Assembly: GCF_001039355.2 (NCBI RefSeq)
Contig: NW_019774514.1
Location: forward strand, 1 to 64,000
Direction: 5' to 3'
Length of the DNA stretch: 64,000 nt
DNA from: Lingula anatina
Lineage: Eukaryota > Brachiopoda > Lingulata > Lingulida > Lingulidae
The notes under the pieces were generated by a model. That model did not search any database. It was not told the DNA's origin and was given only the letters and a program-made list of their open reading frames with translations. This document shows positions 38,691-54,401 of this stretch, piece after piece; positions within the stretch are counted from its first letter, which is position 1; the number at the start of each line of letters is the position of its first letter. Made by a program: the position numbers and the translations under genes.

Positions 38691-41600
38691 CTAAATTTTT
38701 GCACCTCCCATGGCACCGGCCAAATCATCTATTTCACCATCACTCCCTGGATAAGAGTTCCATGATGGCACCCTAGCAGAGTCTAAGGGTAAGTCTTGTT
38801 CAATATTTAGAAAATGCTCCTCTAACTGTTCATGTTGTTGTTCTTGTTGATGTTGCTGATGGTGCTCTTCTTGGGGCACCTCTCGTTGCATTTTTTCTTG
38901 CTTTTGCCTCTTTTGCCTTGCTGGTGATCTGCCTGTGACTGTGGGTGGCAAATCTTGTTGGTAGAGGTCTATGGCAGAGTAAGGAGGAGGTGCTTCAAAG
39001 AGACCTAGGAATAAATTAAAATACACATCAGTAAGTGAACTGAAACCTTCAAATGTATTAACTGATGCACTAACAAATGTCTTCCACATGAATACTGGCC
39101 CCAAGCCAAATGCCACTAAAACTGAAGCCAGACCAGGATAATTTGGGAAATTTATCCCATTGTTGGCTTTTAATTCTGCTTTGAACAAGTGATTTCTTAC
39201 TCTGGTGTCCTGAGGAGCAAGTAGGCTTTAATGTCTGAAGACGACAATCAAAAGAATTTCACAAAAACACAAAAGAAAACCTTGATACTGTTCTCATAAT
39301 TCACATCTTGTTACCTTGTTCTCATAACACTTTTCACCTATCATACAATTACCTGTGTATGGCTCTACTGTAGGTTGAGGTTGAAGTCTGTGAGACTGTC
39401 TTCTATATTGTCGCACCTTTTCCTTAGCCTCCATAACAAATTTCCTAGTAGCACCTGAACCTGGAACGAGAGAATTCCTACATGAGACAAAGAATATTGC
39501 AACACTTCCTTTGTTAAGTTTTTTTTAGCATATGTAATACAAATGAGATGTATTGATCGTACAAGAAATTAGAAGCAAAATTGAAATACCATACCCGAGT
39601 ATCAAGCGGTCATAAATGCTCACCTGTATATTTGATATCTTCTATTTCTCTGTCGTGGACATCAGGCAACTGATGGGCCATATCCTAAGAACAGAAATCA
39701 AAACTATCACTTATATAAATAATCTCACTTTATCTGTAATGGGAAATGAGGATAAGATCAAAGTTTCTAGGGTAACTTCTTGGCGGTCACACACAAAAAC
39801 AGTACTAGGCCCATCTTCAATTCACAATGCAGACTTGACACAAAGTAACACTAAAATTTCAGTGATACCACAGCAAATTCATCATTTGGCTATGAAAATA
39901 AGACCATTTTAATATTCAAGAAAAACTTTATGACAAATCTCACTTCAAACCTTAACATACTTGTAATGATTTATTACAGTTTATTTCAGTTCAATGAAGG
40001 GGTTCAAAATGTGCTAGATTAAACATTCCTTTCACACTTGAACCATACAAAAAAAAAAAAAAAAAAATCACTCACCCTTTGAGCCTCGAAGATAATTGCA
40101 CACTTTCTTCCAAGTTCCACATATGCTTCAGAGAGTCTCAACATGCCCTCTTTATATCTTATGATTTTCACAGCCTCATTCTCCCTTAACCTGTCTGTGA
40201 CTGAAATAAACACAGAATAAGTAACTCTCATTAAAATACTCAATGCATCTTTTTAATTGTAAATACTTGTTTTTTAGACAGCAACACATTATTGGCTTGA
40301 AACCCTCTAAAAAAATAAAAGTTTAAACACATCAGAAAACACTCTACTGCACTAAAAGCTACTCTTAAAACAAATTTCATAAAAAAATTTAAAAAAAGGA
40401 TGGTACTTACCTTCAAGCTGTGCTAAATTCTTGGCTCTTTCTGCTTGCATAAGTTTATTTTCAAGTTGGCGAAGTTCCTCTGTGGTGGATTTCTGTAATT
40501 TTAAAGTTTTAAAAGTTTTTATATTTTATAGTAGCAGTAAAACAAGATTTGACAGTAATTTAAAAATAGTTCATGGTTTTGCTTTCAATTTAACAATATT
40601 TGTAAAAAACAGAAATGAAACAATTCTATCAAAAGAGGTTACAAGACATATTAAAATTCAGTTCTTATAAAAAATAAGAGAAAGACAAAAAATGTATTTT
40701 CTGGTAGCAAAATTATCCCACCTTAGCAGCTTTCTTCAGCTCTTTCTTGATTTTAGTCTCTCGTAGTTCACATGCACCCTGCATAAAATTAGAAAAAGAA
40801 GTTAAATCAAAATGTCTCCAGATATATTTAATGAGTTGGTGTTAAGCCAATAAATAACCAATTTTTTATATTCTTGAAATGAGCTGTGGAATTTCATGAT
40901 AAAAGAAAATTGTAAAACCCATTTATAAATCATCCTTTCTTTATAATAAGCTGTACACATTTTTTACTGCATGACCTAAGTTGTCAGGTGTATTAATAAT
41001 CCTGAAAAATTTCATACAAACCAAATTATTCTTCGACATATCCACATGTTTCTCTCCTTCCAGAATCATGTCAAACATTTGTTTGAATTCCTTTAAGTGT
41101 TCTACAAGACAAAAATTAAACTTATGTTATACATTGTGGCACAATCAATGCTGTTTAGATATCAAACTCGCTTTACTCATATTGACATATATTTCATCAT
41201 AACAATGCACAATGTACTTTCAGTTCTTAATACATGTTTTAGACGAGAACTTGAGAACTTATTAAACACTACCCTTTCCCACTTAACTGTTGTAACATCA
41301 TGTACAAAAAAATGTGCACCACTTAATACATTGCTTATACACTAATTCAAACTTGTATATATATTGGTTCTATAATATAAGTTCACTACTTTTTTGGCAA
41401 ATAAGATACCTGCAAACTCCCTCTGAGCTTCTGTCCACAACATGTTTAATTCTTCCATTTGACTGGAAACATCCTGAAACATTCAAAAGAATTGCATTTC
41501 ATTGTTTGGGGAAATGAAAGAAATGATACACACATTTTTTGTGTTAGTATCTCAGGGTTATTTGATAAACCAGACCTCAACAACTAGGAATTTCAAGAAG

Positions 41601-43232
41601 AGCAATTCTCAAAAGCAGAAGTTATTTTAATGTTTTAAAAAACATCAACAATCTAAATTAAGGCAGTCCCCCGATAACCTGGTCAAAGAGCCATGGTCAT
41701 CAAAAAGTGTCACATGACAGTTTTCGTTTGTCTGACTGGTACAAAGTATTCCAGGGCAGCTATTAAAATATCATAGGCAGTATAAGATATACAGTTACTA
41801 GTAAATAACTCAATAAGACCAGTTTTGTTCTTACCTGTATCGCTCTGTTGTCTTCACGTGCTGCCCACTTAGTAAGGTATTGAGAGGCTTAAAAAAGAGA
41901 GGACATGATAATCAACAAGTGAAAACTAGTCAACACATGGATATTCCTGTTTAATTTGTTGATAAGAATTTGACTTCAAAAATAGGAACCCTCAACGTGG
42001 TTTGACTAACAATTTAACCAGATGGCCATATTATTGCTTTGAGAGGACCTACTAAGAGGTGATATCACCAAATCTTTTATGTAGAAATGTCTATGATACT
42101 TAGGGGAGTAAGTAGCTGTTTCCCAATTCCCCTGCCAATTCCATGCCATATCTAATGCAAGGATATATTTGAGAGCTCACAGGTAATGAAAACAAACTTT
42201 TGACCCAAGTAAGATTTGACTTCCAATGGACTGACAGTGCTTTTATGCCATTCACAATCAATTTTATCATACAAGTTAATTTATAGATTCTTGCTAAAAG
42301 AACCAGTTATGTTCAATTTATTTGCCTTTACACCATCCATATTATACTCTGAGAATTGACTGAAACATAATATTTTGCTTAAATTTTTAAAAAATAAAAA
42401 ACTAAACGATGTCATTGTCAAGTTATCATATGTATTCACACAAAGAGATAGTGACCTTTGCAATTTCCATGCCTCGTAACATTCACTTTATTCTCATAAT
42501 AATAGTAGCTGTTTCCTAATAATAGCAATAACTATATTGTTAATTACTTCCAGTGATAAGGATTTTAGCTTGCAAACAGTGCAAATCACATCTTCTTTTA
42601 GTATCATTTCACACCTCATTATCATGCTAGTACTCTGCTAGGCATAATAATCATATCACTTTCTAGCACAAAGCCAAACTCGAGTGACAATAAAAACATT
42701 GATAAAATCATTCTATAATTGAAATGAAGTAACCCCTGCAGATTAGAAGAGACAAAGCTTGATTTGGCTTGGGTTTTTGGTATTTCCAAGGACGCGGAGT
42801 CTGTCAACACAAAACTTGTCATCTCAAAACAAACATTTACGACTGTATTCATTGTTCAGTTCAGCTCGGACTGCTTTACACCAAAATACAAATTTCGTTA
42901 AAACTTGGGATAATACTTCGTCTTAATATATATGTTCTTAAGCATAACTCACCAGTCGTTTGGGCATTCATAAAGTTTTTGGAAGAATTTCGGACATCTT
43001 TCATTTCTGATATCAGCAGGTTCAGCTCGCTGTGGCCACCACCAAGAGAGAGCAACTTCACACCGCTCCTGCAGGGAAAAATGCGGACGTAAATAAATAA
43101 AAACTCTTTATTATCTACCTCACTCATATGTTTCCACAGTCTTAAACACCTGATGTCACCGATTTAAAATATTTTAAATATATAGGTGAAAATAATATTT
43201 TACCTGCGGATGTGTTTCGCTGCCTTCTCCAT
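38691..43232 (-). CDS. Pil1/Lsp1-like (eisosome-type) BAR-domain coiled-coil protein with PPPY motif
   Basis: Eleven coding exons in transcript order: 43204-43232, 42953-43068, 41835-41887, 41410-41473, 41022-41101, 40722-40778, 40411-40492, 40076-40200, 39624-39684, 39353-39460, 38691-39004; phases all agree, 362 aa. Residues ~45-205 are heptad-rich helix with the order of landmarks I associate with fungal Pil1/Lsp1: a Lys/Trp start (YLTKWAAREDN), an ExxELxxxW segment, a long basic helix (KIKKELKKAAK), a short turn, ELRQLENKLMQAE, then AKNLAQLE and KIIRYKEGMLRLSEAY. The N-terminus (MEKAAKHIRR) could form an amphipathic helix. The tail has APPPY (264-267, a WW-domain ligand), a basic stretch, a Gln/His/Glu-rich run and an acidic end. 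Fungal members bend plasma membrane into eisosomes; a membrane-scaffold role here is inference. The start has a clean ATG with no in-frame alternative nearby. Another BAR-like family cannot be excluded without a profile search. Confidence 0.8.
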
Positions 43233-45178
43233 GATGCTTTTCCGCCTCGCTGTGATGGAGAGTAAACAAAACCAAAAGGGAAGATGGGGTATTTAAAAAC
43301 CCTTTATTACGAAAGTATATCTTGCACTAAAGATTCCATAGCTATTTTAACAGCCTAAGATCTAATAAATGGGAACAAATGTACACTATTCGTAAATATA
43401 TATAAATTTTGTATCCAGCGAGAGTCAAGATAATAATGCGAAGAAGCGAGTAGATCCCACAAGTACTTGGACTCGTCCACGCACCTGCCCTTGCCGTGAC
43501 CCAAGTCACATGTAACACATTCGCCATTGTTATATCGCGAAACAGCCCTGGCAAAAACAGCTAGCTCGAAAGAATTTAAAACTGCATGTGTGGTTTGAAA
43601 AAATAAAGATGAAACAATTCTAAAAAAAAAAAAAAACAACAGTTACATACTGTATATAAATTATAACACACACTACGTAATTTACATATGTAAGTTATTT
43701 ATTTTTCTTCAACCAATAGACATGTATTGGTACTGTACAGGGTTAGTACATGTACATCTTTATATACTGTGTACATTCCTTAATATTGATGTAAATTTCT
43801 TTTTCACCATTTTATTGAGTTATCTAACACAAGTGGGCTATAGTATATAAATCATGAGACAATATTTTAGGCCATTATAAAAAAAATTAACATCACTACC
43901 AATGTAACAAAAATGTGTCTGTTTTATACCAGGTACTGTTTAAACAGAGTTAAATGGTATATGTAAAGTCAACATTGTAAACGGTTTATCATTAATTTGA
44001 GAGTCACTTCATGTATACAGGATCTTTTTAATCAGACAATGAAGACATACATGGTATTATGACTTATTTCTCTTTGTAAAAAAAAAATACTTCCATACAT
44101 GTAAGTCACAATAATACTGTATAAAACACTGTTTAAGTGCTTCACAACAAACAAAATACGATGAAATAGAAAAGATACTGAGAAGACTGCATAGTAAGTT
44201 AGGTTCTAGTAGATTAGGTAGAAATGCTTATCACAGCAGATCACAATATGTAATTAAAAATATAACAGCTTTTAAATCTAATAATTGGTATTATAATTCC
44301 TTTTGCAATTCATATTAATAAAGACAATACCGGTGCATGTCACATGCTGCTCAAGTGTCTTCATGCAATTAAAATACAATAAAATAGAAAAGTTACATTG
44401 CATAATAAATTTGGAAATGTGAAACTGGGATGCTAATAACTGCATTTCAATGAATAACAAGTTATAATGATAAAACATTTCATTTTCCCTGAATATGTAT
44501 AATAAGTATTCATGTATAATCACGTAGACAAAACTAACTAAACATAAGACTCTGAATGACAAGGTCCCACAACATTTTGTGCAATCCCTGATACTTTGTA
44601 CACTGTAGCATATAGTTTGTTGTCATGTCCTGATGGGAATGTGTGGATCAAAACCAAAAGATATGTACATGTATGCTATAGGCTTAAAATAAAATTAAAT
44701 ACTTACTGTACTCTCATCCTACAAAATTTTATCAATGAATTCACAAATAAATTTTCATAACAATGATCACATCGCCCACAAAATTTTATCAATGAATTCA
44801 CAAATAAATTTTCATAACAATGATCACACCGCCCATTAAGATTTTTTTGTGAATTAAATATAACAAATAAATTAAAGTAAAACAAGATCAATACATGTCA
44901 ATATTGATTAAAAAGACCAGTAGTGGCACAAATTAGAGCAATTAAAAAACTGAGTTAGATAAAAATTGTTTGTATTTTACAATATCTTCACATGAACTTG
45001 AGCTCTGTAGCTATTTTTTTCTATATAAACCTACATATAAAGTGAAAATTTTCATTCCAAACTACTGCAGCAGTATCATGATATTTAATATTGGGTGTAC
45101 ATGAATATTTTACTTTAAATCAACCAAATTCATTACCTATTTCATATTTCTTCAATTAGATAACAACTGTTTAGTTTA
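43233..45178. other. Spacer between the Pil1-like gene and HTATIP2
   Basis: About 1.9 kb holding the 5' region of the Pil1-like gene and the 3' UTR of HTATIP2, both minus strand. It contains a two-copy 57-bp tandem repeat. The frames seen (43342-43639, 44278-44562) look like noise. Confidence 0.45.
44721..44834. repeat. Two-copy 57-bp tandem duplication
   Basis: Units start at 44721 and 44778 with ACAAAATTTTATCAATGAAT and differ by one base (ATCGCCC against ACCGCCC). Located downstream of the HTATIP2 stop on its strand, possibly in its 3' UTR. Confidence 0.9.
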
Positions 45179-47626
<2,448 letters not shown>

Positions 47627-50600
47627 GAATTGAACCTGTAATGACCAAAACAAGTTTTAACAAACGTTAGGTGGAGCCAATGTAATCAATATTCCGAAAC
47701 TCCCGTGTTTCGTTCTGAAAGAGTAATGGCTAGTAACTGGGTAAAAAAACTTGAGAATAAACATTATTATCATTATGGTTCTATCAACGTGTCTTCTTTT
47801 TAGTGAAAACAGGAATACTAACGTTAAATGACCCATAAACTATGAAACGGTTCACGTTAGTATCGAGTACAAGTATTTCAGTTTTCACTTGCTTAGGATA
47901 TGCAAGATGCTGTGTACTGTAAGTTAAGCAGGGTGTGAACAGATTGGCGATGCGTAAGAAGCAAGCGAAGTGAGTGGAATAAGAAAAAGGACTGACGTCC
48001 AACCAAACCAAGGTACAAGTCTTGAGATTGGCTGTGTCAGTATTGTCAGTTTTACTTATTAACTAGTAGGTATTCTCTCATTTTTGGGATCCTAAACTCT
48101 ACTCTTGCTACACTACAGTGCTACAGATTAGTAGAGTAAGTTCATAATATTACTGTACTTATTACTCATAATACTATATATTACAAATTTAATTGTTCAA
48201 CTTGAAAATGATTAAGAAACAATTACTAGTAATTGCCTAGTCATTGTTACTTGTTACAAACTGACAAGTATCACGTGCTTCTATTTGTGTAATTTTACGC
48301 CTGTAGCACCTGTACAATGAACAAAATATACTCATATTTCAAGCGTGCTTGTCACTCAGTGTGGAAAAGATTTTCTTGATATTCCCGGCATGGCTTATTT
48401 TACCCAGATATCTTTTTGTCTCAGAACAGCTTGCAAACTGCAGAAAAGCTAAGGATTCTTGCTGACAGTTGACATACAGTATCATGATAGTGTTCTTTTT
48501 CTGATTGAAAGCTCTTGATATGAATTACTCCCAAATCCATATTTATGATTTAAAAAAAAACTTTCCTTGGCTTAGTATGGTTTGACATTATAAAGTATGA
48601 CTTCATCATGCCACATAGGTCTTCTCAGTATAAAATAAGGTTTTAGTTTTTAAATCAATTTATTTCTGTAACATTATATTGAAATAGATTTTAAAATATA
48701 TTCACTGCTGCACACATAATTTTGTTGCTCTCTTTTGAACTCACATAGCAGTTACGACAAGATATATACAATCCCTTTGCTGCCAACTTTGCAGGAGGTT
48801 GCCCTGATTGCAGTTGTTGTTAGAAAAAACAATGAATAAAAGATACATGATCAAATACAGTAATAACACTTGGGTGTACAATTCTGCTTTAATTTCAAGA
48901 TGGTAACCCTGTTATCCTACCATGTGTCTGTCACCATGTGGAGGAAAACCTGTCAAACCAGGTATTAATTTTAAGTGAAGTATTTTTTGTAGATAGAAAC
49001 CCTGCCAGTAAGGATGATAAAAAAGTCAATCATATGTTTAAAAAAAGACAATCTTTTTCTACTTGTATCAACGAATCAGTCCTAAAATATAGTCAAGTTG
49101 AAATGTAAAATATCATGTCCCACTTTTTTCTTCAAAATGTATATATATGATAAATAATAACAGCTCTGTTAATCATAGCTACTCCTGTAATGAAATTTAA
49201 AAAAAAAGGGATTACAGAAATATAGCCTTACTAGCATGTGCCTTTGACTCATTGATCTCAAAGTTTAGTTTTTGGAAGCAGGGAGTAGATAGGATAGAAA
49301 TATTATTTAACAGTGAATTAATAATAGTAGTGTGTATATTTCAGTTTAAAAGTGCATAGCTGGAGTCTGGACACCTATTTTCATTGGAAAGAGCAGAAAG
49401 CAGACATCTGGTCCTTAACAGTAAACCGTTTATTGTCTTGTCTGGATTGATTTGGTGTTTGTCTCTAGTAGCCCAGGGTTTTGGTTTGTCCACACAGTGG
49501 GCTCATTGATGTGAATTCCCGACAAGTGTTTACTCTGTACAGTTTGCTATTGTTAGGTCATGGGTGGAAGCTTTTAATACTTGAGTTGGGCAATTTCTGT
49601 AACTTATGACTACTTTCTGTGCTTTCTTTGCCCTTGTCGAAATTTGGAAAATAAAATCTTGGTGACATAGAAGTCCAGTTTATCTCTGCTGCTGTAACTG
49701 CAGTATAAATTCCCACTTGGCGTTATTTGAAGTTGGCATTATTTGTTAAAATTATTCCCAAAATTTTTTTAATATACCCATACTGGTTTAGACTGAGGGT
49801 GACTGATGATTTGGCAATTTTTCCAAGCAATTTAGGCAGAGGTTAGTGACATCTGGCTGACTTCAAGTCTTTATTAAGGATAAAACATCAAGCAAACATA
49901 ATAACAATATTTAAAAGTCCCAACTCTTTGGCCTCTGATTTGTAACTTGGTTGGTCACTTCTTGCCAAAACACTCCTGAACTGCATGTTTACAGTGAAAA
50001 GAGATTCTATTATTACATACAAACGTCAAGTTGTAAGCGTTTTGAACATATTGAAAGACAAGAATGGCTGACCAGTGTGAAATATGGCCCAGAGAACACA
50101 CCACAGGGATCAGTTGGTGATGTAATTGCTTTGCTTATTCTGAGAGATTAACAATATTGGACGTGATTTCTTCACCTTGGTCAGTGCTTTCTGTTGATAT
50201 TCTACTAACCATGATCTGTGGGAGAGATGAAGAAAATGTGAAGAGAATTCTTTAAGTTATAATTCTGCTCTGGCATTACTCTAACATGAATATTTTTTTC
50301 TGTCATAAAACTTTTTGATAAGATTTTTTTTGAAACAGGCTGGGGGGTTATGGTCTATACTGTTTTCATATTGACTTACAAGAACGGAGTGATCTCAGCT
50401 GAATTTGAAAATAAAAATGATCACTGAATGACAAATCAGAGAAGAATTTCATCAGCCTATGTCAAAAGAATAAAGTAATTTTTCTTCAATCAACAGCTTA
50501 TATTGAAATGCTTTACCTCCAATATTTTGTGCCTGTCTTGAGTATCTTCTTGAGGGAATGATACTATCCAGGTGAATACTTTATTCTGATTTTAGTGTCA

Positions 50601-51475
50601 GAGATAAATACATGAAAACGAGAAACTATATTTTTATTGTTCATTATCTAGCTAGGTTGTTGTGCAACAGTTTGGTTAAATCAATATTGTCCTTCTTTCC
50701 TTTCATCTTTTTTCTACTCTTTTGCTAAAATAAAACGATATGTTTGAACTGCACATGTGGATGTATGCTGGGTCTGTTGGGATTATTATTTTTTATTAAT
50801 ATAAGTAAAACATCCTGTCTGTATGAGGTAGGCAGGATTTAGACGTCATTACTCAGCCATAATTCTGAAGATGCTGGTACGACATCTGCTGAATGGCAAA
50901 CATGACAATATATGGTAGTACAGGCATTGCAGCCAGCTAGTTAAATACCTGGCATATTGCCTTGCTTTGTTAAGCTTAAACAATGTATATTTAGGGCCGA
51001 CTGATAAAACAGGACATCCCAGGTAAGTTTTTTTGCCTTACATAACCTTTTTGCCTTACACCTTGGCTGTGTCTTTTGCTGTGTCATTTGATTATGCAAG
51101 ACAAACCCTTGCCAAAATCTAAAAGATAAAAAATGCCAGTGTGTACGCATTTAGAAAACAAGACTGTATTCACAGCTCTTTACTTTTCATACACTATTGT
51201 CTTGACTTTTTATACACTATTGTCCATATTGATTGAACACTTGGTGAAGAGCTGAAAGCAACAAGAATGTACAAATTCAGGCACTTGAAATGGACAGTAA
51301 ATAAATGCTTGGATCCTGTGGAGCTAGTAACTGATGCTTTGTGGAGATTTGAATACATAATATTACAGGAAATACTGAACATTTTCTACATAACCAGAAA
51401 CTACAGTAAGTATGATTCAAAAGAAATATGAAAATGACGAGAACCTCTACCAAGTCATGAAGTTTGGTGTACCTA

Positions 51476-51504
51476 GTAGTAGTAGTGGTAGTAGTAGTAG
51501 TGTT

Positions 51505-51544
<40 letters not shown>
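51476..51544. repeat. (AGT)n followed by (GT)18 microsatellite
   Basis: AGT-unit tract followed by an uninterrupted GT run of 18 units from 51509. Confidence 0.95.
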
Positions 51545-51545
<1 letters not shown>

Positions 51546-51707
51546 CAATTCACCTAAAATTGTTCAGGCTGAAGGTCACCAAGTTGAAATTTTATGAATT
51601 AAGAATGAACATATAGTGTACTAGTATACTGCTATAACAATATTAATTCTATTATTTACAGTACTGTGTCTGTACATAATAAAGAAATGGATAAATGTTA
51701 CAGTAGT

Positions 51708-51710
<3 letters not shown>

Positions 51711-51740
<30 letters not shown>
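51711..51740. repeat. (TC)15 microsatellite
   Basis: Uninterrupted TC dinucleotides over 30 bases. Confidence 0.95.
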
Positions 51741-51745
<5 letters not shown>

Positions 51746-52304
51746 TGCTGTAGCCCTGCAAATTTCTTGTCATCTCAATACTAGAAAGCAATGTTACTAC
51801 TTATTTTGCTTCAATCTCACAAGGATCACTCATTGATTAAACTGATCAACAGCATCTGTCCATCTATCAGCTGTACTGGCTTGTTTATCTATTCATTAAC
51901 TTATCAAGTATTGATATTTGAACAGCATTAAAAATATCTATAGCAATTTTGAGAGTCAAATGGTTTAGCATAACCATGCAATCTTTTTCTGCCTATCTCT
52001 CTGCGCCATTCAAATATGAAATTATCATTAATATTTTACAGCACATGAAGGTTTCTGATATGAAATTTATATGTTAGAGTGGGATTGTCTAATGAAAAGA
52101 ACTCATCAAAATGTCTATAAATTAAGCAATTTAATATTTCTTTATGGTTTTGTCAAACATTGTCATCCTAAGGATTTTAAAAGTGAATTCAGACTTATGT
52201 AAATATATTTGCCAAGAAGAAAATACCCTAAACTGCTAATGTTAAGCTGTGTCTCCAGTTGCTTTGACTGCCTAGAAAAAAATTAGGGTGGTAGTTGGTA
52301 ATTT

Positions 52305-52333
52305 ATTTGTTTGTTTGTTTGTTTGTTTGTTTG
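52305..52333. repeat. (TTTG)n microsatellite
   Basis: About seven TTTG units in direct succession. Confidence 0.9.
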
Positions 52334-54401
52334 AAATACCTGTCTTAGTGAATTGTAAGGAGGTGAAACATTTGCAGGCATATTGGTACTTTATCCTCAA
52401 GTGGGCTCATAGTCTTATAGTTAAATTTGAGAAAAACAGGTTTTGGACAAGTAAATCCTGTAAAAGACAACTGGAACTATTTTCTAAATCAGTTTATTAA
52501 TTTCCAAGGCCTTTCTCACATTTGACACATCAGTAACTGTTGCAGTTGTACAATACAGAACTTTTAAAAAGTGTTCAACCTTCCAATATTTTCAATAAGC
52601 AGTACGGTATCCAAACTGGGATCACCTGATACCGAGACACTTGAAATTAATAATTCTAGGTTTTGGCATATCATATGTCATATGCTGGTATGTCCTCAGC
52701 TGGCTTGCTATGGTTTCAGCTGCATTGGAAGTTGTCGTTTGATTATACTATTTTTCCACCTGTACTAATAAGCTGTAAACTTTGGCTCCTGAATAATTAT
52801 AATAGTCACTGTGTTATTTGTGAATCAGTAGAACATTTTGCTGAATGGCACTGGGAAGATGAAGACTATCAGAGGTATATATACCTTAAATTAAGAACAA
52901 ATGGGACCATAAAGTATTTTTGATGAATTTTACTTGGTTTAGTCCATTAGGTCTGGCCGGAATATATGTTTAGAAATGAGCATGCTATTCCATTTTTGCA
53001 AGTGTAAAATATTGGGAGTGATATAACTTTAAGCAATTAACCATTATCCAAAAACTCCCAAAAAGTTATACCATTAACATAATTGAGGTGAAGATTTGAT
53101 TACAGTTTAGTAATCTACAGATAGGCAAATACTACACTGATATCATATATACAGGTAAATTCTGAATCTGAGTTCACGCATTAATTACAGAAAAGGGAGG
53201 TACATGTATAATAGTTTACTGTACATCATAATGAGAAAAATTGTTACTGTAGCACTAGGGTTGAAGATAATTATCATTTTAATTATGCATGTTGTCATTC
53301 TTCTGATTTAAGAGAAACAAAGATTACTGTTTGATGAGACTGTCAATCTGAGGCTTTCATCAATCAAAGAAAAAAAAACACTCGCATTTTTAAAAATTGT
53401 TTGAAATGATATTGAGGAATACCTTATATACTAGATATATTCTCACAGTACCATACTCTTGAGTTGTAAAACTTGGTACTACTATAATATATATCTAATG
53501 GGGTCTAAAAATTGTGGATATGTTCAGAATTCTTGGCAACTTCCAGTTGTTAAACAAGCTTAAAGCCATGTGTAGAAACATATTATTGCGTTATTGTTTT
53601 GCTTTTTTCACTGTTTAGTAAAACTGTATTGCACATACTAAAACAGCACAAAATGCTTTGGGCATGACAAACAATGGAATGTGAGTTTTAGCCAATGACT
53701 CTGTATCTCTGTTTTTCTGGATATAAATTTGATATATATTCAATTTATACTCGTCTGATTGTACTCATCTCAGCACTGCTAATGCAGCAGTGAAGTTTGA
53801 GGAAAGCTGCAAGTCTAATGTTGCTATGGCAGGCTCTGTGAATGTGACAAGATCTTTTTGAAGACTGACAAGTCAAGTGGTAGTTGTATTCTAATGTAAA
53901 TACAACTCTACAAAACATCATTTTGATGTTCTTTGAGATGCCTGATGTGAAAGATGCCATGGGGAAAGCTCAATTTTTCAGTGTCATACAAGCATGCCAG
54001 GCACAAAGGTTTCACCTAATGCATCAAAGGCTCATCAATTTGCAAATTAACCCCACTGAAAGTGTTGCTGCCATCCCATGTGCGTTATTGTATGTATCTT
54101 TGCTTATTGATGCAGGAAGAATAACACTGCTCATGAATCATCACTACCTAGTTTATCTTTGGATATTTTTTTCTTTTTTAGGCTCAGCAAGACCCAGTTA
54201 CAACTGTGGGAAAATGAGAGGAGATGGAAATCGAGTAAAACTTGATCAGTATACACTTTAGATGATCATCGCTTGCCTTTAATTTGCATGTACTACTATT
54301 TAAAGGTGAAATAATATGAAGAAAAGCAGCTTGGGTTGTCAAAACTTTGAAGGGATTTATAAAACACAATATTGGAATAAACCTTGCTGCATTTGTGCAG
54401 A

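Larger units (their letters stand above)
47627..54401. other. Spacer between the divergent HTATIP2 and SLC45A3-like genes
   Basis: About 6.8 kb without a supported coding exon. It should hold both promoters and 5' UTR exons, since both first coding exons follow splice acceptors. Simple repeats lie at 51476-51544, 51711-51740 and 52305-52333. Frames at 49951-50151 and 53884-54261 are unsupported. Confidence 0.5.

Noticed and set aside
49951-50151. 66-codon plus-strand frame
   Set aside because: No splice context or recognisable motif.
53884-54261. 125-codon plus-strand frame just upstream of the SLC45A3-like gene
   Set aside because: No family resemblance, not in phase with the SLC45 exon, and composition typical of random AT-rich DNA; it may overlap 5' UTR.
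54384-54401. Upstream extension of the SLC45A3-like frame by six residues
   Set aside because: It lacks an ATG and lies before an acceptor-like CAG; the first ATG at 54402 was chosen.
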